A DNA stretch of 64,000 nucleotides, taken from assembly GCA_949752795.1 (NCBI GenBank), contig CATKHW010000421.1, forward strand, positions 521,684-585,683. Reading direction: 5' to 3'. Shown piece by piece: positions 53,647 through 64,000 of this stretch (positions are counted from its first letter, which is position 1; the number at the start of each line of letters is the position of its first letter). Source of the stretch: Hyperoodon ampullatus (taxonomy: Eukaryota; Chordata; Mammalia; Artiodactyla; Ziphiidae). Below the pieces are notes generated by a model that saw nothing but the letters and a program-made list of their open reading frames with translations, did not search any database and had not been told where the DNA came from. The position numbers and the translations under genes were made by a program.

Positions 53647-53734
53647 GGACAACTATCGTCCAAAAATCTGTTGAGGGAAGGCAACGAGGCGGACTTGAAA
53701 GCGTGGCAGAATAGCAGGAAACAGATTTCAAGAG

Positions 53735-53751
53735 GTACGTTGGAATCGCCT
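53735..53751 (+). promoter_or_regulatory. CENP-B-box-like 17-mer (degenerate)
   Basis: GTACGTTGGAATCGCCT shares 11 of 17 positions with the mammalian CENP-B box, including an unbroken CGTTGGAA, but only six of the nine bases needed for binding (wrong at positions 3, 15 and 16). Probably non-binding. Unit 20 gains one more matching position. Confidence 0.2.
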
Positions 53752-53792
53752 TTAAAGCACAGGAAGAGGGGCACAACTTCGACAATGATGCA

Positions 53793-53866
53793 CTTGGCCA
53801 AAAAGGGCGTATGCGTTTTCTCCTGAATATATTCAGGAGAAAACGCATACGCCCTTTTTGGCCAAG
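53793..53866. repeat. 74-bp perfect palindrome, no spacer
   Basis: Two 37-base arms meet at AATA/TATT. The left arm begins CTTGGCCAAAAAGGGCG and the right arm is its exact reverse complement, ending GCCAAG. Pairing stops abruptly outside. It could extrude as a cruciform, or fold as a hairpin in RNA from either strand. It recurs once per unit, 40-113 bases before the next unit start. By eye it is perfect in units 2, 3, 5, 6, 12, 16, 17, 22, 23, 24, 26, 27, 29, 31, 33, 35 and 36. Most others have one or two mispairs, and units 1, 4, 7 and 8 have three to six. Confidence 0.95.
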
Positions 53867-53880
53867 CAAGCAAGCGGGCA

Positions 53881-53888
53881 ATGCAAAT
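53881..53888 (+). promoter_or_regulatory. POU octamer ATGCAAAT
   Basis: An exact Oct-factor octamer 14 bases after the palindrome, preceded by GCAAGCAAGC. Present in all units that reach this point except unit 16 (ATGCATAT). Binding is unproven. Confidence 0.35.
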
Positions 53889-53905
53889 CTGCACTACAAA
53901 GAAGT

Positions 53906-55644
53906 ATCACTTCCCACCAGTCAAAAGGGACATCCACAAAATGTGTAAAAACCAGAAAGGCAAGACAGGCCCTGGAGAACAGGGTGCCTTGTTATGCTGA
54001 TGGGCGGGATGTAAATTGCCAACTGCCTCTCTGGAGGAGTGCATTGTGTTCCCTAAAACAAGTAAACAACAGAGCTACAGAGCCAAGGGCACTTCCAGTC
54101 TAGGGAATATACCTTGGGAAAACTGAAAATCAAAAAGACACAGCCACCCCAAAATTTAGGGCTGCACTGCTTACAAGGACCTCAACTTGGGTACACCTTA
54201 AATATCCCAGGAAATATAAAAATGGTTCAAAAAATTGTGGTACTTACGTACGATGGAATATCCCTCAGCCATTAAATCAATGTCATAAGACCAGTAGCAG
54301 CAAAATGGGTGGATTCAGGTACGATGATTCTAAGTGAAATAAGTCACACAGAAAAAGAAACTTATCATAAGATATCACTTATGAAGATCCTGTAAACATG
54401 GCTACACTTGAACTGAGTTAGGAAAGAGAACAGTGTCTCACATTTAGAAAACACTCTTATGCCTGCTTAAGGGGGAAGGAGAGGTGGGGTGATGCATAAA
54501 ACCAGAGTTTGATATAAGCACAGGTACCGTTCCAAAAACCAACTATGGAATAGACAAGACCTACACCTTCCTCAGTGAAAGGGACTCAAAACCCCATATT
54601 TCCCGCAGAGGAATATATCTGACTAGTAAGAATCTTAAAACCTATGTATTGATATGTCTCCGTAAGGGAATCAAGTGTGTCTAGACTGGGATAAATATGG
54701 CAGCGAGAATCAGCTCAAACCCACTATAAAAAGGAATTTCAAAAATAAAACAAAAAAACTGGGAAATTCTTTACAATTCCTTCAGGGTCTCTGATGAAAC
54801 CTGAAATGACCCTATCTACAATGACAGCTGGATGTGGCATAAGGCTGGACACTTGGGACTGAGAGGATTGGTGAGATTGGGTGAGCAAATGCAGACCCTT
54901 TAAAGCAATAATGCATGGCACACATTCCATGGGTCCCAACTCTCCAGGTTGAAGGGAATATTACTACAGATATAACATGTACGGGAATCCTAGAGAACGG
55001 ACACACTGTGAATACGAAAGGTTTCTAAAACTCAACGAATAGTCCCTCTCCTGGTGCTCCGGTTTGACTTTCCATCTGCTTTATTATCAACCTCCCAACT
55101 TGGAGAGACAGCCCCTTTAACCTCCTGGTTCGCACAGGTTGCCAATTTGGCCGAGGATGAAAGGGAAGAGGGAGAACCAATGAGAGAGTAGCTGTTAGGC
55201 ATTTGGACAGGCACATATCACTGTAATTTCCCGGCAGGAAGAAGAATTAACCAAAGTCTCAGCCACCCACCGGGAATCAGTATAGATCCGGAACCAAAAT
55301 TTTGGACTTGCGGTCAGCTCACCAAAAACGAGTTGAAAAATGGAGCTCAGGGGCACAGCAATTCACAAACTGGCCGAGTAATAAAGGACAACTATCGTCC
55401 AAAAATCTGTTGAGGGAAGGCAACGAGGCGGACTTGAAAGCGAGGCAGAATAGCAGGAAACAGATTTCAAGAGGTACGTTGGAATCGCCTTTAAAGCACA
55501 GGAAGAGGGGCACAACTTCGACAATGATGCACTTGGCCAAAAAGGGCGTATGTGTTTTCTCCTGAATATATTCAGGAGAAAACGCATACGCCCTTTTTGG
55601 CCAAGCAAGCAAGCGGGCAATGCAAATCTGCACTACAAAGAAGT
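53906..55644 (+). repeat. Satellite unit 32 (type II)
   Basis: 1,739 bp. L1-derived part 54122-54759. The relic is stopped early by TAA at 54273-54275. It shares GGCCGAGG, GGACAGGC and GATCCGG with unit 30. The palindrome at 55532-55605 has one mispair (GTATGTG). Confidence 0.95.
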
Positions 55645-57383
55645 ATCACTTCCCACCAGTCAAAAGGGACATCCACAAAATGTGTAAAAACCAGAAAGGC
55701 AAGACAGGCCCTGGAGAACAGGGTGCCTTGTTATGCTGATGGGCGGGATGTAAATTGCCAACTGCCTCTCTGGAGGAGTGCATTGTGTTCCCTAAAACAA
55801 GTAAACAACAGAGCTACAGAGCCAAGGGCACTTCCAGTCTAGGGAATATACCTTGGGAAAACTGAAAATCAAAAAGACACAGCCACCCCAAAATTTAGGG
55901 CTGCACTGCTTACAAGGACCTCAACTTGGGTACACCTTAAATATCCCAGGAAATATAAAAATGGTTCAAAAAATTGTGGTACTTACGTACGATGGAATAT
56001 CCCTCAGCCATGAAATCAATGTCATAAGACCAGTAGCAGCAAAATGGGTGGATTCAGGTACGATGATTCTAAGTGAAATAAGTCACACAGAAAAAGAAAC
56101 TTATCATAAGATATCACTTATGAAGATCCTGTAAACATGGCTACACTTGAACTGAGTTAGGAAAGAGAACAGTGTCTCACATTTAGAAAACACTCTTATG
56201 CCTGCTTAAGGGGGAAGGAGAGGTGGGGTGATGCATAAAACCAGAGTTTGATATAAGCACAGGTACCGTTCCAAAAACCAACTATGGAATAGACAAGACC
56301 TACACCTTCCTCAGTGAAAGGGACTCAAAACCCCATATTTCCCGCAGAGGAATATATCTGACTAGTAAGAATCTTAAAACCTATGTATTGATATGTCTCC
56401 GTAAGGGAAACAAGTGTGTCTAGACTGGGATAAATATGGCAGCGAGAATCAGCTCAAACCCACTATAAAAAGGAATTTCAAAAATAAAACAAAAAAACTG
56501 GGAAATTCTTTACAATTCCTTCAGGGTCTCTGATGAAACCTGAAATGACCCTATCTACAATGACAGCTGGATGTGGCATAAGGCTGGACACTTGGGACTG
56601 AGAGGATTGGTGAGATTGGGTGAGCAAATGCAGACCCTTTAAAGCAATAATGCATGGCACACATTCCATGGGTCCCAACTCTCCAGGTGGAAGGGAATAT
56701 TACTACAGATATAACATGTACGGGAATCCTAGAGAACAGACACACTGTGAATACGAAAGGTTTCTAAAACTCAACGAATAGTCCCTCTCCTGGTGCTCCG
56801 GTTTGACTTTCCATCTGCTTTATTATCAACCTCCCAACTTGGAGAGACAGCCCCTTTAACCTCCTGGTTCGCACAGGTTGCCAATTTGGCAGAGGATGAA
56901 AGGGAAGAGGGAGAACCAATGAGAGAGTAGCTGTTAGGCATTTGGACGGGCACATATCACTGTAATTTCCCGGCAGGAAGAAGAATTAACCAAAGTCTCA
57001 GCCACCCACCGGGAATCAGTATAGATCCTGAACCAAAATTTTGGACTTGCGGTCAGCTCACCAAAAACGAGTTGAAAAATGGAGCTCAGGGGCACAGCAA
57101 TTCACAAACTGGCCGAGTAATAAAGGACAACTATCGTCCAAAAGTCTGTTGAGGGAAGGCAACGAGGCTGACTTCAAAGCGTGGCAGAATAGCAGGAAAC
57201 AGATTTCAAGAGGTACGTTGGAATTGCCTTTAAAGCACAGGAAGAGGGGCACAACTTCGACAATGATGCACTTGGCCAAAAAGGGCGTATGCGTTTTCTC
57301 CTGAATATATTCAGGAGAAAACGCATACGCCCTTTTTGGCCAAGCAAGCAAGCGGGCAATGCAAATCTGCAATACAAAGAAGT
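55645..57383 (+). repeat. Satellite unit 33 (type II, dimer position a)
   Basis: 1,739 bp. L1-derived part 55861-56498, relic frame open (55853-56134). AGAACAGAC (variant base 56738) and AGGGAAACAAG recur in unit 35. The last third equals that of unit 29. The palindrome at 57271-57344 is perfect. Confidence 0.95.
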
Positions 57384-59122
57384 ATCACTTCCCACCGGTC
57401 AAAAGGGACATCCACAAAATGTGTAAAAACCAGAAAGGCAAGACAGGCCCTGGAGAACAGGGAGCCTTGTTATGCTGATGGGCGGGATGTAAATTGCCAA
57501 CTGCCTCTCTGGAGGCGTGCATTGTGTTCCCTAAAACAAGTAAACAAAAGAGCTACAGAGCCAAGGGCACTTCCAGTCTAGGGAATATACCTTGGGAAAA
57601 CTGAAAATCAAAAAGACACAGCCACCCCAAAATTTAGGGCTGCACTGCTTACAAGGACCTCAACTTGGGTACACCTTAAATATCCCAGGAAATATAAAAA
57701 TGGTTCAAAAAATTGTGGTACTTACGTATGATGGAATATCCCTCAGCCATGAAATCAATGTCATAAGACCAGTAGCAGCAAAATGGGTGGTTTCGGGTAC
57801 GATGATTCTAAGTGAAATAAGTCACACAGAAAAAGAAACTTATCATAAGATATCACTTATGAAGATCCTGTAAACATGGCTACACTTGAACTGAGTTAGG
57901 GAAGAGAACAGTGTCTCACATTTAGAAAACACTCTTATGCCTGCTTAAGGGGGAAGGAGAGGTGGGGTGATGCATAAAACCAGAGTTTGATATAAGCACA
58001 GGTACCGTTCCAAAAACCAACTATGGAATAGACAAGACCTACACCTTCCTCAGTGAAAGGGACTCAAAACCCCATATTTCCCGCAGAGGAATATATCTGA
58101 CTAGTAAGAATCTTAAAACCTATGTATTGATATGTCTCCGTAAGGGAATCAAGTGTGTCTAGACTGGGGTAAATATGGCAGCGAGAATCAGCTCAAACCC
58201 ACTATAAAAAGGAATTTCAAAAATAAAACAAAAAAACTGGGAAATTCTTTACAATTCCTTCAGGGTCTCTGATGAAACCTGAAATGACCCTATCTACAAT
58301 GACAGCTGGATGTGGCATAAGGCTGGACACTTGGGACTGAGAGGATTGGTGAGATTGGGTGAGCAAATGCAGACCCTTTAAAGCAATAATGCATGGCACA
58401 CATTCCATGGGTCCCAACTCTCCAGGTTGAAGGGAATATTACTACAGATATAACATGTACGGGAATCCTAGAGAACGGACACACTGTGAATACGAAAGGT
58501 TTCTAAAACTCAACGAATAGTCCCTCTCCTGGTGCTCCGGTTTGACTTTCCATCTGCTTTATTATCAACCTCCCAACTTGGAGAGACAGCCCCTTTAACC
58601 TCCTGGTTCGCACAGGTTGCCAATTTGGCAGAGGATGAAAGGGAAGAGGGAGAACCAATGAGAGAGTAGCTGTTAGGCATTTGGACGGGCACATATCACT
58701 GTAATTTCCCGGCAGGAAGAAGAATTAACCAAAGTCTCAGCCACCCACCGGGAATCAGTATAGATCCTGAACCAAAATTTTGGACTTGCGGTCAGCTCAC
58801 CAAAAACGAGTTGAAAAATGGAGCTCAGGGGCACAGCAATTCACAAACTGGCCGAGTAATAAAGGACAACTATCGTCCAAAAATCTGTTGAGGGAAGGCA
58901 ACGAGGCGGACTTCAAAGCGTGGCAGAATAGCAGGAAACAGATTTCAAGAGGTACGTTGGAATCGCCTTTAAAGCACAGGAAGAGGGGCACAACTTCGAC
59001 AATGATGCACTTGGCCAAAAAGGGCGTATGTGTTTTCTCCTGAATATATTCAGGAGAAAACGCATACGCCCTTTTTGGCCAAGCAAGCAAGCGGGCAATG
59101 CAAATCTGCACTACAAAGAACT
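57384..59122 (+). repeat. Satellite unit 34 (type II, dimer position b)
   Basis: 1,739 bp. L1-derived part 57600-58237, relic frame open (57592-57873). GGAGGCGTGC, AAACAAAAGAG, GGTGGTTTCGGG and TTAGGGAAGAG recur together in unit 36. The palindrome at 59010-59083 has one mispair. Confidence 0.95.
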
Positions 59123-60861
59123 ATCACTTCCCACCGGTCAAAAGGGACATCCACAAAATGTGTAAAAACCAGAAAGGCAAGACAGGCCCTGGAGAACAGG
59201 GAGCCTTGTTATGCTGATGGGCGGGATGTAAATTGCCAACTGCCTCTCTGGAGGCGTGCATTGTGTTCCCTAAAACAAGTAAACAACAGAGCTACAGAGC
59301 CAAGGGCACTTCCAGTCTAGGGAATATACCTTGGGAAAACTGAAAATCAAAAAGACACAGCCACCCCAAAATTTAGGGCTGCACTGCTTACAAGGACCTC
59401 AACTTGGGTACACCTTAAATATCCCAGGAAATATAAAAATGGTTCAAAAAATTGTGGTACTTACGTACGATGGAATATCCCTCAGCCATGAAATCAATGT
59501 CATAAGACCAGTAGCAGCAAAATGGGTGGATTCAGGTACGATGATTCTAAGTGAAATAAGTCACACAGAAAAAGAAACTTATCATAAGATATCACTTATG
59601 AAGATCCTGTAAACATGGCTACACTTGAACTGAGTTAGGAAAGAGAACAGTGTCTCACATTTAGAAAACACTCTTATGCCTGCTTAAGGGGGAAGGAGAG
59701 GTGGGGTGATGCATAAAACCAGAGTTTGATATAAGCACAGGTACCGTTCCAAAAACCAACTATGGAATAGACAAGACCTACACCTTCCTCAGTGAAAGGG
59801 ACTCAAAACCCCATATTTCCCGCAGAGGAATATATCTGACTAGTAAGAATCTTAAAACCTATGTACTGATATGTCTCCGTAAGGGAAACAAGTGTGTCTA
59901 GACTGGGATAAATATGGCAGCGAGAATCAGCTCAAACCCACTATAAAAAGGAATTTCAAAAATAAAACAAAAAAACTGGGAAATTCTTTACAATTCCTTC
60001 AGGGTCTCTGATGAAACCTGAAATGACCCTATCTACAATGACAGCTGGATGTGGCATAAGGCTGGACACTTGGGACTGAGAGGATTGGTGAGATTGGGTG
60101 AGCAAATGCAGACCCTTTAAAGCAATAATGCATGGCACACATTCCATGGGTCCCAACTCTCCAGGTTGAAGGGAATATTACTACAGATATAACATGTACG
60201 GGAATCCTAGAGAACAGACACACTGTGAATACGAAAGGTTTCTAAAACTCAACGAATAGTCCCTCTCCTGGTGCTCCGGTTTGACTTTCCATCTGCTTTA
60301 TTATCAACCTCCCAACTTGGAGAGACAGCCCCTTTAACCTCCTGGTTCGCACAGGTTGCCAATTTGGCAGAGGATGAAAGGGAAGAGGGAGAACCAATGA
60401 GAGAGTAGCTGTTAGGCATTTGGACGGGCACATATCACTGTAATTTCCCGGCAGGAAGAAGAATTAACCAAAGTCTCAGCCACCCACCGGGAATCAGTAT
60501 AGATCCTGAACCAAAATTTTGGACTTGCGGTCAGCTCACCAAAAACGAGTTGAAAAATGGAGCTCAGGGGCACAGCAATTCACAAACTGGCCGAGTAATA
60601 AAGGACAACTATCGTCCAAAAGTCTGTTGAGGGAAGGCAACGAGGCGGACTTCAAAGCGTGGCAGAATAGCAGGAAACAGATTTCAAGAGGTACGTTGGA
60701 ATTGCCTTTAAAGCACAGGAAGAGGGGCACAACTTCGACAATGATGCACTTGGCCAAAAAGGGCGTATGCGTTTTCTCCTGAATATATTCAGGAGAAAAC
60801 GCATACGCCCTTTTTGGCCAAGCAAGCAAGCGGGCAATGCAAATCTGCAATACAAAGAAGT
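59123..60861 (+). repeat. Satellite unit 35 (type II, dimer position a)
   Basis: 1,739 bp. L1-derived part 59339-59976, relic frame open (59331-59612). It carries AGAACAGAC (variant base 60216) and the unit 29/33 last third. The palindrome at 60749-60822 is perfect. Confidence 0.95.
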
Positions 60862-62600
60862 ATCACTTCCCACCGGTCAAAAGGGACATCCACAAAATGT
60901 GTAAAAACCAGAAAGGCAAGACAGGCCCTGGAGAACAGGGAGCCTTGTTATGCTGATGGGCGGGATGTAAATTGCCAACTGCCTCTCTGGAGGCGTGCAT
61001 TGTGTTCCCTAAAACAAGTAAACAAAAGAGCTACAGAGCCAAGGGCACTTCCAGTCTAGGGAATATACCTTGGGAAAACTGAAAATCAAAAAGACACAGC
61101 CACCCCAAAATTTAGGGCTGCACTGCTTACAAGGACCTCAACTTGGGTACACCTTAAATATCCCAGGAAATATAAAAATGGTTCAAAAAATTGTGGTACT
61201 TACGTATGATGGAATATCCCTCAGCCATGAAATCAATGTCATAAGACCAGTAGCAGCAAAATGGGTGGTTTCGGGTACGATGATTCTAAGTGAAATAAGT
61301 CACACAGAAAAATAAACTTATCATAAGATATCACTTATGAAGATCCTGTAAACATGGCTACACTTGAACTGAGTTAGGGAAGAGAACAGTGTCTCACATT
61401 TAGAAAACACTCTTATGCCTGCTTAAGGGGGAAGGAGAGGTGGGGTGATGCATAAAACCAGAGTTTGATATAAGCACAGGTACCGTTCCAAAAACCAACT
61501 ATGGAATAGACAAGACCTACACCTTCCTCAGTGAAAGGGACTCAAAACCCCATATTTCCCGCAGAGGAATATATCTGACTAGTAAGAATCTTAAAACCTA
61601 TGTATTGATATGTCTCCGTAAGGGAATCAAGTGTGTCTAGACTGGGATAAATATGGCAGCGAGAATCAGCTCAAACCCACTATAAAAAGGAATTTCAAAA
61701 ATAAAACAAAAAAACTGGGAAATTCTTTACAATTCCTTCAGGGTCTCTGATGAAACCTGAAATGACCCTATCTACAATGACAGCTGGATGTGGCATAAGG
61801 CTGGACACTTGGGACTGAGAGGATTGGTGAGATTGGGTGAGCAAATGCAGACCCTTTAAAGCAATAATGCATGGCACACATTCCATGGGTCCCAACTCTC
61901 CAGGTTGAAGGGAATATTACTACAGATATAACATGTACGGGAATCCTAGAGAACGGACACACTGTGAATACGAAAGGTTTCTAAAACTCAACGAATAGTC
62001 CCTCTCCTGGTGCTCCGGTTTGACTTTCCATCTGCTTTATTATCAACCTCCCAACTTGGAGAGACAGCCCCTTTAACCTCCTGGTTCGCACAGGTTGCCA
62101 ATTTGGCAGAGGATGAAAGGGAAGAGGGAGAACCAATGAGAGAGTAGCTGTTAGGCATTTGGACGGGCACATATCACTGTAATTTCCCGGCAGGAAGAAG
62201 AATTAACCAAAGTCTCAGCCACCCACCGGGAATCAGTATAGATCCTGAACCAAAATTTTGGACTTGCGGTCAGCTCACCAAAAACGAGTTGAAAAATGGA
62301 GCTCAGGGGCACAGCAATTCACAAACTGGCCGAGTAATAAAGGACAACTATCGTCCAAAAATCTGTTGAGGGAAGGCAACGAGGCGGACTTGAAAGCGAG
62401 GCAGAATAGCAGGAAACAGATTTCAAGAGGTACGTTGGAATCGCCTTTAAAGCACAGGAAGAGGGGCACAACTTCGACAATGATGCACTTGGCCAAAAAG
62501 GGCGTATGCGTTTTCTCCTGAATATATTCAGGAGAAAACGCATACGCCCTTTTTGGCCAAGCAAGCAAGCGGGCAATGCAAATCTGCACTACAAAGAAGT
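60862..62600 (+). repeat. Satellite unit 36 (type II, dimer position b)
   Basis: 1,739 bp. L1-derived part 61078-61715. It carries the unit 34 set, but the relic frame ends early at TAA 61313-61315. The palindrome at 62488-62561 is perfect. Confidence 0.95.
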
Positions 62601-64000
62601 ATCACTTCCCACCAGTCAAAAGGGACATCCACAAAATGTGTAAAAACCAGAAAGGCAAGACAGGTCCTGGAGAACAGGGAGCCTTGTTATGCTGATGGGC
62701 GGGATGTAAATTGCCAACTGCCTCTCTGGAGGCGTGCATTGTGTTCCCTAAAACAAGTAAACAACAGAGCTACAGAGCCAAGGGCACTTCCAGTCTAGGG
62801 AATATACCTTGGGAAAACTGAAAATCAAAAAGACACAGCCACCCCAAAATTTAGGGCTGCACTGCTTACAAGGACCTCAACTTGGGTACACCTTAAATAT
62901 CCCAGGAAATATAAAAATGGTTCAAAAAATTGTGGTACTTACGTACGATGGAATATCCCTCAGCCATGAAATCAATGTCATAAGACCAGTAGCAGCAAAA
63001 TGGGTGGATTCAGGTACGATGATTCTAAGTGAAATAAGTCACACAGAAAAAGAAACTTATCATAAGATATCACTTATGAAGATCCTGTAAACATGGCTAC
63101 ACTTGAACTGAGTTAGGAAAGAGAACAGTGTCTCACATTTAGAAAACACTCTTATGCCTGCTTAAGGGGGAAGGAGAGGTGGGGTGATGCATAAAACCAG
63201 AGTTTGATATAAGCACAGGTACCGTTCCAAAAACCAACTATGGAATAGACAAGACCTACACCTTCCTCAGTGAAAGGGACTCAAAACCCCATATTTCCCG
63301 CAGAGGAATATACCTGACTAGTAAGAATCTTAAAACCTATGTATTGATATGTCTCCGTAAGGGAATCAAATGTGTCTAGACTGGGATAAATATGGCAGCG
63401 AGAATCAGCTCAAACCCACTATAAAAAGGAATTTCAAAAACAAAACAAAAAAACTGGGAAATTCTTTACAATTCCTTCAGGGTCTCTGATGAAACCTGAA
63501 ATGACCCTATCTACAATGACAGCTGGATGTGGCATAAGGCTGGACACTTGGGACTGAGAGGATTGGTGAGATTGGGTGAGCAAATGCAGACCCTTTAAAG
63601 CAATAATGCATGGCACACATTCCATGGGTCCCAACTCTCCAGGTTGAAGGGAATATTACTACAGATATAACATGTACGGGAATCCTAGAGAACAGACACA
63701 CTGTGAATACGAAAGGTTTCTAAAACTCAACGAATAGTCCCTCTCCTGGTGCTCCGGTTTGACTTTCCATCTGCTTTATTATCAACCTCCCAACTTGGAG
63801 AGACAGCCCCTTTAACCTCCTGGTTCGCACAGGTTGCCAATTTGGCAGAGGATGAAAGGGAAGAGGGAGAACCAATGAGAGAGTAGCTGTTAGGCATTTG
63901 GACGGGCACATATCACTGTAATTTCCCGGCAGGAAGAAGAATTAACCAAAGTCTCAGCCACCCACCGGGAATCAGTATAGATCCTGAACCAAAATTTTGG
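62601..64000 (+). repeat. Satellite unit 37 (type II, cut by window end)
   Basis: First 1,400 bp of a unit. L1-derived part 62817-63454, relic frame open (62809-63090). AGAACAGAC (variant base 63694) continues the two-unit series of units 33 and 35. The palindrome lies beyond the window. Confidence 0.95.

Larger units (their letters stand above)
53028..53792. other. Unassigned right part of the unit
   Basis: About 765 bp between the L1 tail and the palindrome. I recognise no transposon, tRNA-derived SINE or gene. Open frames of 60-104 codons on both strands are shadows of one another with TTG/GTG starts. It contains CCAAAATTTTGG, an AATAAA, a SacI-type GAGCTC and most of the subfamily-diagnostic sites. 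Confidence 0.7.
52167..53905 (+). repeat. Satellite unit 31 (type II, reference unit for sub-features)
   Basis: 1,739 bp, with an open relic frame and a perfect palindrome, so the internal parts are annotated on this copy. The same parts lie at the same offset in every other unit, adjusted for the indels named there. Confidence 0.95.
1..64000 (+). repeat. Satellite DNA array, ~1,739-bp unit, 36.8 copies
   Basis: The same sequence returns every ~1,739 bp from the first to the last base, always in the same orientation. Unit starts (ATCACTTCCC) fall at 1, 1740, 3479, 5218, 6953, 8691, 10429 and so on to 62601. Length differences are explained by single-base indels and one 5-bp duplication. Neighbouring units differ by scattered substitutions, fewer toward the right. 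No foreign insertion interrupts the array and neither edge is reached. The L1-derived part of the unit identifies a mammal. Unit size and L1 flavour suggest a cetartiodactyl, possibly the common cetacean satellite (recalled, not searched). Such arrays form constitutive heterochromatin and evolve by unequal exchange and conversion. Confidence 0.97.
55645..64000 (+). repeat. Two-unit higher-order repeat (units 33-37)
   Basis: The AGAACAGAC variant base sits at 56738, 60216 and 63694, exactly 3,478 bp apart. Units 34 and 36 share a private set of at least four sites at the same spacing. Confidence 0.75.

Noticed and set aside
53796..53805. SRF CArG box in the palindrome arm (CCAAAAAGGG)
   Set aside because: Only five A/T bases lie between CC and GG; six are required.
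53793..53866. Rho-independent terminator
   Set aside because: It looks like a stem, but the array is eukaryotic and there is no associated gene or U run in the right place.
1..64000. CRISPR array
   Set aside because: The regularity is a 1.7-kb unit without spacers, and there are no cas genes; mammalian satellite.
1..64000. Bacterial or phage gene cluster
   Set aside because: The many short frames repeat every unit, lack ribosome binding sites and overlap on both strands.

Overview
The window is one uninterrupted head-to-tail tandem array of a satellite DNA with a unit of about 1,739 bp. Phased on ATCACTTCCC at base 1, it holds 36 complete units (1,735-1,744 bp, most exactly 1,739) and a 37th cut off at base 64000. 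All units lie in the same orientation. I see no single-copy DNA, no functional gene, no RNA gene and no later transposon insertion. The array runs off both ends of the window.

Organism: a mammal. Positions 217-854 of every unit read as a decayed 5'-truncated LINE-1 3' end: the last ~80 codons of ORF2 with its stop codon, the 3'UTR including the G-rich purine tract, and a relic A-rich tail. The wording around the ORF2 stop (for example GATATCACTTAT) resembles the even-toed ungulate/whale L1 lineage more than the carnivore one, as I remember these families. A ~1.74 kb mammalian satellite of this type brings to mind the common cetacean satellite, whose unit I recall as roughly 1.7-1.8 kb in baleen whales and several toothed whales and about 1.58 kb in dolphins and relatives. 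That assignment is from memory and needs a database search.

Unit layout (positions within a unit): 1-209 unassigned; 210-216 TGGGAAA, repeated at 855-861; 217-854 L1-derived; 862-1626 unassigned; 1627-1700 a 74-bp palindrome with no spacer, perfect in about 17 of 36 copies; then GCAA repeats and an ATGCAAAT octamer up to the next unit.

Layout of the array: units 1-9 (1-15,645) are the most diverged and carry most of the indels. Units 1-2 recur almost unchanged as units 8-9 (bases 1-3068 and 12168-15235). Two monomer subfamilies alternate: type I in units 1-9, type II in 9-13, type I in 14-17 and type II from 18 to the end. Inside the type II part there are higher-order patterns: a two-unit alternation in units 18-21, an identical neighbouring pair 22/23, and mixed two- and four-unit periodicities in units 29-37. 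The many 60-138 codon open frames here are by-products of repetition. They mostly start at TTG/GTG, and only the ORF2 relic has a recognisable origin.

The most notable features are the L1 end fixed inside the satellite unit and the regularly spaced perfect palindrome, a possible cruciform or hairpin-RNA element repeated every 1.74 kb.
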